From assembly GCF_001661075.1 (NCBI RefSeq), contig NZ_CP014870.1:6601501-6665500 (forward strand): a stretch of 64,000 nt of DNA, given 5' to 3'. The stretch comes from Pseudomonas silesiensis. Its GTDB lineage: Bacteria; Pseudomonadota; Gammaproteobacteria; Pseudomonadales; Pseudomonadaceae. The translations under genes and the position numbers were made by a program. Below the pieces are notes generated by a model that saw only the letters and a program-made list of their open reading frames with translations, was not told the origin of the DNA and made no database searches. This document shows, piece by piece, positions 47,308 to 55,989 of the stretch (its first letter is position 1; the number at the start of each line of letters is the position of its first letter).

Positions 47308-47495
47308 CAGAAAACTCCTATCGCAAAGCCACAGACTAGCGCCGGCAATGGACGAGCGGCTAGTAATGCAGGAAAAAAAGATACTCTATTACTTTTGTTA
47401 ACAAGAATTACTTGCAATAATGCCTGCCACTTTTGTTCTCGGCCTCACGAGGCCTGGAAGAACATTTACCTTTTTCTTTCTCAGGTCCGGCCAGC

Positions 47496-48470
47496 ATGAC
47501 ACGCAATCAATTCCCCGCTTCGCCAACCAAACGACCTCGCGCCTGGAGCGCGGTGGCCGCCCTGCTGCTCAGCCTGATGCTGGCGCCAACCGCCGCTTTC
47601 GCTGACGCACAAGCGCCAGCCTCCCCTGCCGCTACAGCTGCGGCACCTGCCGATCAAGCACCCGCTGTCGCGCCTGCCGCGACACCAGCCGCAACTGACC
47701 CGGCCCAAGCTGTAGATACCACCGCCGAAGACGCTCCTGAAGTCCTCGAAGCCGACAACACCCTCGGCATGGCCCACGACCTGTCACCATGGGGCATGTA
47801 CCAGAACGCCGACATCATCGTGAAAATCGTGATGATCGGCCTGGCCATCGCTTCGATCATCACCTGGACCATCTGGATCGCCAAGGGCTTCGAGCTGATG
47901 GGCGCCAAGCGTCGTCTGCGCGATGAGATCGTCCGCCTGAAAAAGGCCACCACGCTCAAAGAAGCCAGCGCGACCGCCACCAAGGCTGGCACCCTCGCCA
48001 ACCTGCTGGTCCACGATGCGCTGGAAGAGATGCGCCTGTCGACCAACAGCCGCGAGAAAGAAGGCATCAAGGAACGCGTCGCCTTCCGCCTCGAGCGCCT
48101 GGTTGCCGCCTGCGGTCGCAACATGAGCAGCGGCACCGGCGTGCTCGCCACCATCGGTTCCACCGCGCCGTTCGTCGGCCTGTTCGGTACCGTATGGGGC
48201 ATCATGAACAGCTTCATCGGCATCGCCAAAACCCAGACCACCAACCTTGCGGTCGTGGCACCCGGCATTGCCGAAGCGTTGTTGGCGACTGCGTTGGGCC
48301 TGGTGGCCGCCATTCCAGCGGTGGTGATCTACAACGTGTTCGCCCGCTCCATCGCCGGTTACAAGGCGCAGGTATCTGACGCGTCGGCAGAAGTCTTGCT
48401 GCTGGTCAGCCGCGACCTCGACCACCAGCCTGAGCGCAGCTCGCAACCGCACATGGTGAAAGTGGGGTAA
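47496..48470 (+). CDS. exbB: TonB-system energiser ExbB
   Basis: 324 residues from ATG 47496. A cleavable-type N-terminus (WSAVAALLLSLMLAPTAAFA) and an alanine/proline-rich linker (residues 35-90) precede the MotA/TolQ/ExbB proton channel domain with three membrane segments, including GTGVLATIGSTAPFVGLFGTVWGIMNSFIGIA and LLATALGLVAAIPAVVIYN. The extended periplasmic N-terminus is typical of Pseudomonas ExbB. With ExbD it uses the proton gradient to energise TonB. An AT-rich upstream region near 47375-47425 (containing AAGAATTACTTGCAATAAT) could hold a Fur site, but the match is poor. Confidence 0.96.
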   Translation: MTRNQFPASPTKRPRAWSAVAALLLSLMLAPTAAFADAQAPASPAATAAAPADQAPAVAPAATPAATDPAQAVDTTAEDAPEVLEADNTLGMAHDLSPWGMYQNADIIVKIVMIGLAIASIITWTIWIAKGFELMGAKRRLRDEIVRLKKATTLKEASATATKAGTLANLLVHDALEEMRLSTNSREKEGIKERVAFRLERLVAACGRNMSSGTGVLATIGSTAPFVGLFGTVWGIMNSFIGIAKTQTTNLAVVAPGIAEALLATALGLVAAIPAVVIYNVFARSIAGYKAQVSDASAEVLLLVSRDLDHQPERSSQPHMVKVG

Positions 48471-48476
48471 TCGGCC

Positions 48477-48905
48477 ATGGGCCTGCATTTGAAAGAAGGC
48501 GCAGACGACGATCTGGCCGAGAACCACGAAATCAACGTCACGCCCTTCATTGACGTGATGCTGGTGCTGTTGATCATCTTCATGGTGGCCGCGCCGCTGG
48601 CCACCGTGGACATCAAGGTCGACCTGCCCGCTTCCACTGCCAAACCGGCGCCACGGCCAGAGAAACCGGTGTTCCTCAGTGTGAAAGCTGACCAACGCCT
48701 GTTCCTCGGCGAAGAAGAAGTGAAAGCCGAATCGCTGGGTGCCACGCTGGACGCCCGAACCAAGGGCAAGAAAGACACGACGATCTTCTTCCAGGCCGAT
48801 AAAGGCGTGGACTACGGCGACCTGATGAGCGTGATGGACAACCTGCGCTCTGCCGGCTACCTGAAGGTCGGCCTGGTCGGTCTCGAGACGGCAGTCAAGA
48901 AATGA
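48477..48905 (+). CDS. exbD: TonB-system accessory protein ExbD
   Basis: 142 residues. One N-terminal membrane segment contains the essential aspartate in INVTPFIDVMLVLLIIFMV, followed by a periplasmic domain (FLSVKADQRLFLGEEEV, TIFFQADKGVDYGDLMSVMDNLRSAG). It forms the proton channel with ExbB. It starts six bases after exbB and its stop overlaps the tonB start. Confidence 0.97.
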   Translation: MGLHLKEGADDDLAENHEINVTPFIDVMLVLLIIFMVAAPLATVDIKVDLPASTAKPAPRPEKPVFLSVKADQRLFLGEEEVKAESLGATLDARTKGKKDTTIFFQADKGVDYGDLMSVMDNLRSAGYLKVGLVGLETAVKK

Positions 48906-49651
48906 TCACGACGCGCCATAAGCTGACGCGTTACGGCGGGAGCCTGGCCGTGGTGCTGGGCGTCCATGCGCTGGCCATTGCGCTGGCACTGAACTGGACG
49001 TCGCGCCCACCGATCGAGCTGCCGCCGCAGGCGATGATGGTCGAGTTGGCGCCAATTCCGGCACCGCCACCACCGGCACCGCCCAAGGTGATAACGCCGC
49101 CACAGCCACCCGCACCGGTGGAAGAACTGCCAATCCCGAAACTGACGGAAGCGCCGAAAGCCGAGATTGCCGTGCCGAAGCCGGTCAAACCCAAGCCCAA
49201 GCCTCAACCGCCCAAGCCAGTGGAGAAAAAACCGGAACCGCCGAAGGAAAAACCTTCCGAGGAAAAACCGGCCGACACCCAACCGACCCAGGCACCGACG
49301 GAGAAATCCGCACAACCGGCACCGGGACCTTCGGCGGCGCAGCAAGCGGCCAAGGCCAGCTGGCAAGGCACCCTGCTCGCCCATCTGGCCAAGTACAAGA
49401 AGTACCCGGCCAGTGCACAGGCGCGGAATAAGGAAGGTCTGAACCGCCTGCGCTTTGTGGTGGATGGCGAAGGTAATGTGTTGTCGTTCGAGCTGGTGGG
49501 CCGTTCCGGCAACGCCGATCTGGACCGGGCCACCCTGGAAATGATCCGCCGCGCCCAGCCGCTGCCCAAGCCTCCGGTCGACATGTTGACCAATGGCGCC
49601 ATCGAAATCGTTGCGCCCTTTGTTTACTCGCTGGAAAAGCGCCGGCGCTAA
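48902..49651 (+). CDS. tonB: Energy transducer TonB
   Basis: 249 residues. A short cytoplasmic N-terminus and one membrane segment (GGSLAVVLGVHALAIALALNW) lead to a long proline/lysine-rich spacer (PPPPAPPKV, KPKPKPQPPKPVEKKPEPPKEKP), then the C-terminal TonB fold from about residue 155 (WQGTLLAHLAKYKKYPASAQARNKEGLNRLRFVVDGEGNVLS) with the conserved YP. It transmits energy from ExbBD to outer-membrane receptors for siderophores and cobalamin. It overlaps exbD by four bases (ATGA). Confidence 0.97.
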   Translation: MITTRHKLTRYGGSLAVVLGVHALAIALALNWTSRPPIELPPQAMMVELAPIPAPPPPAPPKVITPPQPPAPVEELPIPKLTEAPKAEIAVPKPVKPKPKPQPPKPVEKKPEPPKEKPSEEKPADTQPTQAPTEKSAQPAPGPSAAQQAAKASWQGTLLAHLAKYKKYPASAQARNKEGLNRLRFVVDGEGNVLSFELVGRSGNADLDRATLEMIRRAQPLPKPPVDMLTNGAIEIVAPFVYSLEKRRR

Positions 49652-49666
49652 TGCGTCACACAAAAA

Positions 49667-49760
49667 CCTGTGGGAGCGGGCTTGCCCGCGATGAGGCAGG
49701 AACATCCAGCAACTTTGTTGAATGTTAAACCGCTATCGCGGGCAAGCCCGCTCCCACAAG
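49667..49760. repeat. REPIN after tonB
   Basis: CCTGTGGGAGCGGGCTTGCC and inverted GGCAAGCCCGCTCCCACAAG are spaced by about 50 bp. Confidence 0.9.
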
Positions 49761-49932
49761 GTTCTCCTCCAGTCGCAAGACTCGAACCACAAAGGCGCCC
49801 GAAAGGTGCCTTTTGCATACCCGCCAGCGGCAAACACGCATCGCCCAGTGTCACGCAACACATTCAGTCTGATAACGTGCGTCTATCGATTGCAGCCGGT
49901 ATGCTTGGCCCGCAACTTCATGGACGCTAGCT

Positions 49933-50862
49933 ATGACCCTCACAGAATTACGCTACATCGTTACCCTCGCCCAAGAGCAGCACTTCGGCCACGCGGCCGA
50001 GCGTTGCCATGTCAGCCAGCCGACGCTGTCGGTGGGTGTGAAAAAGCTCGAGGATGAACTCGGTGTGCTGATTTTCGAGCGCAGCAAGAGCGCCGTGCGC
50101 CTGACACCGGTCGGCGAAGGCATTGTGGCCCAGGCGCAAAAAGTCCTGGAACAGGCCCAAGGCATCCGCGAACTGGCCCAGGCCGGCAAGAACCAGCTGA
50201 CCGCACCGCTGAAAGTCGGCGCCATCTACACGGTCGGCCCGTACCTGTTTCCGCACCTGATTCCACAACTGCACCGGGTCGCCCCGCAGATGCCGTTGTA
50301 CATCGAAGAAAACTTCACCCACGTGCTGCGCGACAAACTGCGCAACGGCGAGCTCGACGCGATCATCATCGCCCTGCCGTTCAACGAAGCCGACGTGCTG
50401 ACCTTGCAGCTCTACGACGAGCCGTTCTACGTCCTGATGCCGGCCCAGCACCCGTGGACGCAAAAGCAATCCATCGACGCCGCCCTGCTCAACGACAAGA
50501 GCCTGCTGCTGCTTGGCGAAGGCCACTGCTTCCGTGATCAAGTGCTGGAAGCCTGTCCGACCCTGGCCAAGGGCAACGACGGCGCCAAGCACACCACAGT
50601 GGAATCCAGCTCGCTGGAAACCATCCGTCACATGGTCGCTTCCGGCCTGGGCATCTCGATCCTGCCGCTTTCCGCGGTCGACAGCCATCACTACGCCCCC
50701 GGCGTGATCGAAGTGCGCCCTTTGTCGCCCCCGGTGCCGTTCCGCACTGTGGCCATCGCCTGGCGCGCGAGCTTCCCGCGGCCCAAAGCCATCGAGATCC
50801 TCGCCGACTCCATTCGCCTGTGCTCGGTGGCCAAGCCGCCAGCGCCGGTAGTTGCCGGTTAA
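49933..50862 (+). CDS. oxyR: Hydrogen-peroxide regulator OxyR
   Basis: 309 residues of the LysR family. The DNA-binding helix-turn-helix is TLAQEQHFGHAAERCHVSQPTLSVGVKKLEDELG. Redox-sensing cysteines are at positions 199 (GHCF) and 208 (EACP), the same numbering as E. coli OxyR, so disulfide activation by peroxide is expected. It activates catalase and alkyl hydroperoxide reductase genes. recG starts nine bases downstream, the arrangement known in Pseudomonas. Confidence 0.97.
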   Translation: MTLTELRYIVTLAQEQHFGHAAERCHVSQPTLSVGVKKLEDELGVLIFERSKSAVRLTPVGEGIVAQAQKVLEQAQGIRELAQAGKNQLTAPLKVGAIYTVGPYLFPHLIPQLHRVAPQMPLYIEENFTHVLRDKLRNGELDAIIIALPFNEADVLTLQLYDEPFYVLMPAQHPWTQKQSIDAALLNDKSLLLLGEGHCFRDQVLEACPTLAKGNDGAKHTTVESSSLETIRHMVASGLGISILPLSAVDSHHYAPGVIEVRPLSPPVPFRTVAIAWRASFPRPKAIEILADSIRLCSVAKPPAPVVAG

Positions 50863-50871
50863 GCCGCAGCC

Positions 50872-52947
50872 ATGACCGAGTTGTCACAAGTGTCGGTGAC
50901 GGCACTCAAGGGTGTCGGCGAAGCCATGGCCGAGAAATTGGCCAAGGTCGGCCTGGAGAATCTCCAGGATGTGCTGTTTCACCTTCCGCTGCGTTATCAG
51001 GACCGTACCCGCGTGGTGCCGATCGGCCATTTGCGGCCCGGACAAGACGCGGTGATCGAAGGCACCGTCAGCGGCGCGGACGTGGTCATGGGCCGACGCC
51101 GCAGCCTGGTGGTGCGCTTGCAGGATGGCACCGGCGGGCTCAGCCTGCGCTTCTATCATTTCAGCAACGCCCAGAAAGAAGGCCTCAAGCGTGGCACCCG
51201 CATTCGCTGCTACGGCGAAGCACGGCCCGGGGCGTCGGGGCTGGAGATCTACCACCCGGAATACCGCGCCATCACCGGCGACGAGCCGCCGCCGGTGGAC
51301 GAAACCCTGACCCCGGTCTACCCGCTCACCGAAGGCCTGACGCAGCAGCGCCTGCGCCAACTGTGCATGCAAACCCTGACGATGCTCGGCCCGACCAGCT
51401 TGCCCGACTGGCTGCCGACCGAACTGGCGCGGGATTATCAACTGGCGCCGCTGGCCGATGCGATCCGTTACCTGCATCACCCGCCGGCCGATGCCGATGT
51501 CGACGAGCTCGCCCTCGGTCATCACTGGGCGCAGCACCGTCTGGCCTTCGAGGAGCTGCTGACGCATCAACTGTCCCAGCAGCGTTTGCGCGAGAGCATG
51601 CGCTCCTTGCGTGCACCCGCGATGCCGAAAGCGACGAAGCTGCCGGCCAGGTACCTGGCCAACCTGGGCTTTACCCCGACCGGCGCCCAGCAACGGGTCG
51701 GCAACGAGATTGCCTACGACCTCAGTCAGCACGAACCGATGCTGCGCCTGATTCAGGGCGACGTCGGCGCGGGTAAAACCGTGGTCGCCGCCCTCGCCGC
51801 CTTGCAGGCGCTGGAAGCGGGCTATCAAGTGGCGCTGATGGCGCCCACCGAAATCCTCGCCGAGCAGCATTTCATCACCTTCAAGCGCTGGCTCGAACCG
51901 CTGGGCATCGAAGTGGCCTGGCTGGCGGGCAAACTCAAGGGCAAGAACCGCGTAACTGCCCTGGAACAGATCGCCAGTGGCGTCCCCATGGTGGTCGGCA
52001 CCCACGCGCTGTTCCAGGAAGAAGTGCAGTTCAAGAATCTCGCGCTGGCGATCATCGACGAACAGCACCGCTTCGGTGTGCAACAACGCCTGGCGTTGCG
52101 ACAGAAAGGCGTCGGCGGACGGATGTGTCCGCATCAGCTGATCATGACCGCCACCCCGATTCCGCGAACGCTGGCCATGAGCGCCTACGCCGACCTCGAC
52201 ACTTCGATCCTCGACGAATTGCCGCCCGGTCGCACTCCGGTCAACACGGTGCTGGTCACCGATACCCGGCGGGTCGAAGTCATCGAACGGGTGCGCGGCG
52301 CCTGTGCCGAAGGGCGGCAGGCCTATTGGGTGTGCACGCTGATCGAAGAGTCGGAAGAACTGACCTGCCAGGCCGCCGAAACCACTTATGAAGACCTCAC
52401 CGCCGCCCTTGGCGAGCTGAAGGTCGGGCTGATCCACGGCCGCATGAAGCCTGCCGAAAAAGCCGCCGTCATGGCCGAGTTCAAGGCCGCAAACCTGCAA
52501 CTGCTGGTCGCAACCACTGTGATCGAAGTCGGGGTCGACGTACCCAACGCCAGCCTTATGATCATCGAAAACCCCGAACGCCTTGGCCTCGCGCAGCTGC
52601 ACCAGTTGCGCGGACGCGTCGGTCGGGGCAGTGCCGCCAGCCATTGCGTATTGCTCTACCATCCACCGCTGTCACAGATCGGTCGTCAGCGGCTGGGCAT
52701 CATGCGCGAAACCAACGACGGGTTTGTCATCGCCGAAAAAGACCTCGAACTGCGCGGCCCCGGCGAAATGCTCGGGACGCGCCAGACCGGCCTGCTGCAA
52801 TTCAAGGTCGCTGACCTGATGCGCGACGCCGATCTGTTGCCCGCTGTACGCGATGCTGCGCAGGCACTGCTGGAACGCTGGCCCGATCACGTCAGCCCGC
52901 TGCTCGACCGTTGGCTGCGTCACGGGCAGCAATACGGCCAAGTGTGA
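50872..52947 (+). CDS. recG: ATP-dependent DNA helicase RecG
   Basis: 691 residues. A wedge/OB domain (about 60-150, including VVRLQDGTGGLSLRFYHF) precedes the SF2 helicase core with Walker A GDVGAGKT (residues 296-303), DEQH (396-399), TATPIPRTL, and motif VI QLRGRVGRG. The C-terminal RecG module (GMLGTRQTG-like, here GEMLGTRQTG) is present. It reverses stalled forks and branch-migrates Holliday junctions. Co-transcription with oxyR is likely. Confidence 0.98.
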   Translation: MTELSQVSVTALKGVGEAMAEKLAKVGLENLQDVLFHLPLRYQDRTRVVPIGHLRPGQDAVIEGTVSGADVVMGRRRSLVVRLQDGTGGLSLRFYHFSNAQKEGLKRGTRIRCYGEARPGASGLEIYHPEYRAITGDEPPPVDETLTPVYPLTEGLTQQRLRQLCMQTLTMLGPTSLPDWLPTELARDYQLAPLADAIRYLHHPPADADVDELALGHHWAQHRLAFEELLTHQLSQQRLRESMRSLRAPAMPKATKLPARYLANLGFTPTGAQQRVGNEIAYDLSQHEPMLRLIQGDVGAGKTVVAALAALQALEAGYQVALMAPTEILAEQHFITFKRWLEPLGIEVAWLAGKLKGKNRVTALEQIASGVPMVVGTHALFQEEVQFKNLALAIIDEQHRFGVQQRLALRQKGVGGRMCPHQLIMTATPIPRTLAMSAYADLDTSILDELPPGRTPVNTVLVTDTRRVEVIERVRGACAEGRQAYWVCTLIEESEELTCQAAETTYEDLTAALGELKVGLIHGRMKPAEKAAVMAEFKAANLQLLVATTVIEVGVDVPNASLMIIENPERLGLAQLHQLRGRVGRGSAASHCVLLYHPPLSQIGRQRLGIMRETNDGFVIAEKDLELRGPGEMLGTRQTGLLQFKVADLMRDADLLPAVRDAAQALLERWPDHVSPLLDRWLRHGQQYGQV

Positions 52948-53025
52948 GCAGCGTCGCAGTTTCCGGACCGGCGTGCTAAAGATGATGGTTATACTCCTGC
53001 AACTGTTCGAGAACGGATCTACGCC

Positions 53026-54426
53026 ATGACTGACGCTGCCCTCGCCCCCCAAATCCCGCATACGCCGTCTGCAATTCGGCTGCTGCTGGGCAAGCAGGGC
53101 ATTGCCTTTGATGAAGTTCTCGACCGCCACGGCTTGAACGCCGCCCGCAAAGTGCAGGCGGTTCTGCTCGACGATACGGTCGGCACGCTCATGGTGCTGT
53201 TCCCTCAGAGCCAATTGCTGGACCTCAACCGCCTCACCGAACTTACAGGTCGCCGGCTGACCGCCGTGTCCACCGAACGTCGGGTAAAAATGCTCGGCAA
53301 ACACAACCTGAGCCTGCTGCCCGGCATGCCGGCGCTGACCAGTTCGCCGTGCCTGTACGAAGAAAGCCTGCTGGGCGAATCGACATTGTTGATCGATGCT
53401 GGGGAGCCTGGCGTATGGCTGGAAGTGACCCGCGAAGACTTCAAAACCCTGCTGACCAAGGCCAGCGCCGCAAACTTCGGCGAAACCCTGACCAGCATCC
53501 GCCCGAACCTCGACCGGCCCGACGATGACCGCCAGGAAATCACCCGGGCCGTCCAGGCGTTCACCGCGAGGCGCATCCAGCAACGCCTGGAAGAAACCAT
53601 CGAAATCCCGCCCCTGGCCACGACCGCGCAGAAAATCATCAAGCTGCGGGTCGATCCCAACGCCTCCATCGACGACATTACCGGCGTCGTCGAGACCGAT
53701 CCGGCCCTGGCCGCACAAGTCATCAGCTGGGCGGCGTCACCCTACTACGCCTCGCCGAGCAAGATCCGCTCAGTGGAAGACGCCATCGTCCGGGTGCTGG
53801 GTTTCGACCTGGTGATCAATTTGGCGCTGGGCCTGGCCCTGGGCAAAACCCTGAGCCTGCCCAAGGATCACCCGCAACAGACCACGCCGTACTGGCAGCA
53901 GTCGATCTACACCGCTGCCGTCATTGACGGCCTGACTCGCGCCATGCCGCGCGCCCAGCGACCCGAAGCCGGCCTGACCTACCTCGCCGGCCTGCTGCAC
54001 AACTTCGGCTACCTGCTGCTGGCCCACGTGTTCCCGCCGCACTTCTCGCTGATTTGCCGCCACCTGGAGGTCAATCCGCACCTGACCCACAATTTTGTGG
54101 AGCAACACCTGTTGGGCATCAGCCGCGAACAGATCGGTGCGTGGCTGATGCGCTACTGGGACATGCCGGATGAACTGACCACCGCCCTGCGCTTCCAGCA
54201 CGACCCGAGCTACGACGGCGACTACGCCGAATACCCGAACCTCGTCTGCCTGGCCGTACGTCTGCTGCGCAGCCGCGGCGTCGGCGCAGGCCCGGTCGAA
54301 GACATCCCCGACGCCCTGCTGGAACGCCTGAACATCAGCCGCGACAAAGCCGACGAGGTCGTCAGTAAAGTGCTTGAGGCTGAACTGCTGCTGCGCGAAC
54401 TGGCTTCACAATTCGGCCCGGCCTGA
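53026..54426 (+). CDS. YbaK-like domain fused to an HDOD domain
   Basis: 466 residues. The N-terminal part (about 10-150) resembles the YbaK/ProX aminoacyl-tRNA deacylase fold (SAIRLLLGKQGIAFDEVLD, ARKVQAVLLDDTVGTLMVLFPQSQLLDLNRLTELTG). The C-terminal part (about 190-400) is HDOD: IPPLATTAQKIIKLRVDPNASIDDITGVVETDPALAAQVISWAASPYYASPSKIRSVEDAIVRVLGFDLVINLALGLALGK, with AGLLHNFGYLLLAH. HDOD proteins act in signalling output. The combination suggests a signal-responsive regulator; catalytic activity of the first domain is unproven. It corresponds to PA5346. Confidence 0.85.
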   Translation: MTDAALAPQIPHTPSAIRLLLGKQGIAFDEVLDRHGLNAARKVQAVLLDDTVGTLMVLFPQSQLLDLNRLTELTGRRLTAVSTERRVKMLGKHNLSLLPGMPALTSSPCLYEESLLGESTLLIDAGEPGVWLEVTREDFKTLLTKASAANFGETLTSIRPNLDRPDDDRQEITRAVQAFTARRIQQRLEETIEIPPLATTAQKIIKLRVDPNASIDDITGVVETDPALAAQVISWAASPYYASPSKIRSVEDAIVRVLGFDLVINLALGLALGKTLSLPKDHPQQTTPYWQQSIYTAAVIDGLTRAMPRAQRPEAGLTYLAGLLHNFGYLLLAHVFPPHFSLICRHLEVNPHLTHNFVEQHLLGISREQIGAWLMRYWDMPDELTTALRFQHDPSYDGDYAEYPNLVCLAVRLLRSRGVGAGPVEDIPDALLERLNISRDKADEVVSKVLEAELLLRELASQFGPA

Positions 54427-54508
54427 AAAGCTTCGTCGGATCGCCGCCCGGACCAAGCACCGCTCCTACAGGATCGCGTCGTTCAACCCATTTGGTAACG
54501 ACGCAAAA

Positions 54509-54535
54509 CCTGTGGGAGCGGGCTTGCCCGCGATG
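54509..54535. repeat. Single REP element
   Basis: CCTGTGGGAGCGGGCTTGCC followed by CGCGATG. A fragment CTCCTACAGGATCGCG just upstream (about 54463-54478) may be a decayed partner. Confidence 0.75.
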
Positions 54536-54561
54536 AATCCACCTCGGTCTGACTGACCACC

Positions 54562-54951
54562 TCAAACCTTGGCTTTGGCCTTCGCCTTCCTCGGCTTCAA
54601 ATACTTGGTCAATCCCTGAAACCAAATCACCAGCGCCGGATTACCCTTGATCTGAATCGACTTGTCCTGAATCCCCGTCATAAACGCCAACTGCTTGTTC
54701 TTCGCCTGCATCGTGGCAAAGCCATAGGCGGCGTCTTTAAAGGCAATCGCAAACGCCGGCTCGGCATACACACCGGACTTGCTGGTAATGCGCTGATCCT
54801 TCACCCGGAAATGCCGCGCCACCTTCCCATCAAGAGTCTGCAGCTGGAACACCAGATCCTTGTCACCCAACTGCTGCTGGAACGCAGGATTAGTCCGACT
54901 GGCCTTACCCATCAACAGACCCAAAACCCACAGAAGAAAACGAAATTTCAT
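54562..54951 (-). CDS. Small SCP2-like protein of unknown function
   Basis: 129 residues from ATG 54951 (MKFRFLLWVLGLLMGKASRTNPAFQQQLGDKDLVFQLQTLDGKVARHF). The frame is open to 55002 but conserved sequence begins here. An N-terminal hydrophobic stretch is followed by a domain with the beta-strand pattern of SCP2 sterol-binding-like proteins (VYAEPAFAIAFKDAAYGFATM, LAFMTGIQDKSIQIKGNPALVIWFQGL) and a lysine-rich tail. It lies between the HDOD gene and the DUF6124 pocket. Lipid binding is only inferred. Confidence 0.8.
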   Translation of the reverse strand: MKFRFLLWVLGLLMGKASRTNPAFQQQLGDKDLVFQLQTLDGKVARHFRVKDQRITSKSGVYAEPAFAIAFKDAAYGFATMQAKNKQLAFMTGIQDKSIQIKGNPALVIWFQGLTKYLKPRKAKAKAKV

Positions 54952-55237
54952 ACGCACAGCCTCAAAGGAAAATGAACGGCCGGCGCAGTGTAGCGGCTTC
55001 AAGACAGAACGCCACCATCGTTTGCGATAGAGGAAGATGCGCTATTTTTTGACGCCGATGACTACCAAGTCACTGACGAAACGCACCGAAGCAGCAACGA
55101 CTCCGACCTCCCTGCTGAAGCTGCCGCAGGCTGCGATTATTTGATCTTGATCCCCTCAACCTTATAGGAAAATTCCTGCAAAACGCGTCGCCCGCCATGA
55201 ACTATCCGCGCCTCACCTTCGCCGCTAACCTCTGGCC
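54952..55237. other. Intergenic region upstream of the DUF6124 leader
   Basis: About 285 bp without a convincing gene. It includes the promoter region of the SCP2-like gene (minus strand) and AT-rich tracts near 55035-55045 and 55135-55165 that could hold a promoter for the DUF6124 gene. No RNA gene was recognised. Confidence 0.45.
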
Positions 55238-55274
55238 GTCACCGAAAAATCGGTGACACGGATGTGCAAGTCCG
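55238..55274 (+). promoter_or_regulatory. Two-hairpin leader before the DUF6124 gene
   Basis: GTCACCGA AAAA TCGGTGAC (55238-55257) is a perfect eight-base stem with a four-base loop. It is followed directly by the weaker CGGA/TCCG hairpin (55259-55274). The DUF6124 start is 41 bp downstream. A structured 5' leader or the end of a short RNA is inferred. Confidence 0.45.
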
Positions 55275-55315
55275 TAAATCGGGAGAACACTTGTTAATCC
55301 ATGAGGTTCATCACT

Positions 55316-55612
55316 ATGAAAATCCCAAGCTCCCGTCCTGACGAACACAATCCATCCAGACCCAGACTCCGGAACGGCCAACTCTTCACCGTCTCCCCCG
55401 ACATCCAAACCGAAGCCCTCCTCGCAAACGCCTCAGAAGACCTTTTGTCCATCAGCGCCATCGCCGCAGACCTGGCCGACGACGTAGAAGGCCGAAGCCG
55501 CTCTATAGCCCTGGCTATCAGCAGAATGGCCGACGGCGTGTATCTATTGGTGGACCGAGCACTGGATCACATCGACTCACCGAATTCGGCGGAGGCCCCG
55601 CACAAGACGTAA
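55316..55612 (+). CDS. DUF6124 family protein
   Basis: 98 residues from ATG 55316, with GAGGT eight bases upstream; ATG 55301 lacks a ribosome site. The core LFTVSPDIQTEALLANASEDLLSISAIAADLADDVEGRSRSIALAISRMADGVYLLVDRALD is characteristic of small proteins annotated DUF6124/DUF3077 that are multicopy in the P. fluorescens group. Function is unknown; a helical fold is expected. A partial second copy lies at 57991, on the other side of the toxin locus. Confidence 0.85.
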   Translation: MKIPSSRPDEHNPSRPRLRNGQLFTVSPDIQTEALLANASEDLLSISAIAADLADDVEGRSRSIALAISRMADGVYLLVDRALDHIDSPNSAEAPHKT

Positions 55613-55632
55613 AGAGATATCAGGGATATCCA

Positions 55633-55751
55633 CCTGTAGGAGCAAGCTTGCTCGCGATGGACGTAAACGATTACGCGTGCTGCCTATAAAGACGCGCCGC
55701 CTACTTGTTCATCGTCGGAACGCCGCCCGGAGCAAGCTCGCTCCCACAGGG
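55633..55751. repeat. Extended asymmetric REPIN
   Basis: The left arm CCTGTAGGAGCAAGCTTGCT continues as CGCGATGGACGTAAACGATT. The right end reads CGTCGGAACGCCGCCCGGAG, then CAAGCTCGCTCCCACAGG. The element at 61801 shares both unusual blocks in reverse orientation. From 55752 to 55989 there is no gene; that stretch holds the probable toxin promoter. Confidence 0.8.
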
Positions 55752-55989
55752 TAGTGGTCAATCGCGCCAGAAATGATAGCGCCCCACAACGAAGCGCTAC
55801 CTCATCATGGCGCAGTTTGAGGCGTGTTCTTGTTAGTCACGGATGCAACATCCCGAAATAAGGGAAGTTTCCGACAACAGCAAAAGAGCCTTCCTACATC
55901 TCCCCTTTCAATAACTTGTTAGCGTAATTCGGTAATGGATACCGGGATTATCAACGCACTAACGGGCGAATTGTCAGGGAGACAATTGA

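Noticed and set aside
47375..47425. Fur box upstream of exbB
   Set aside because: The AT-rich sequence fits iron regulation of exbBD-tonB in general, but no window matches the 19-bp Fur consensus well enough to call.
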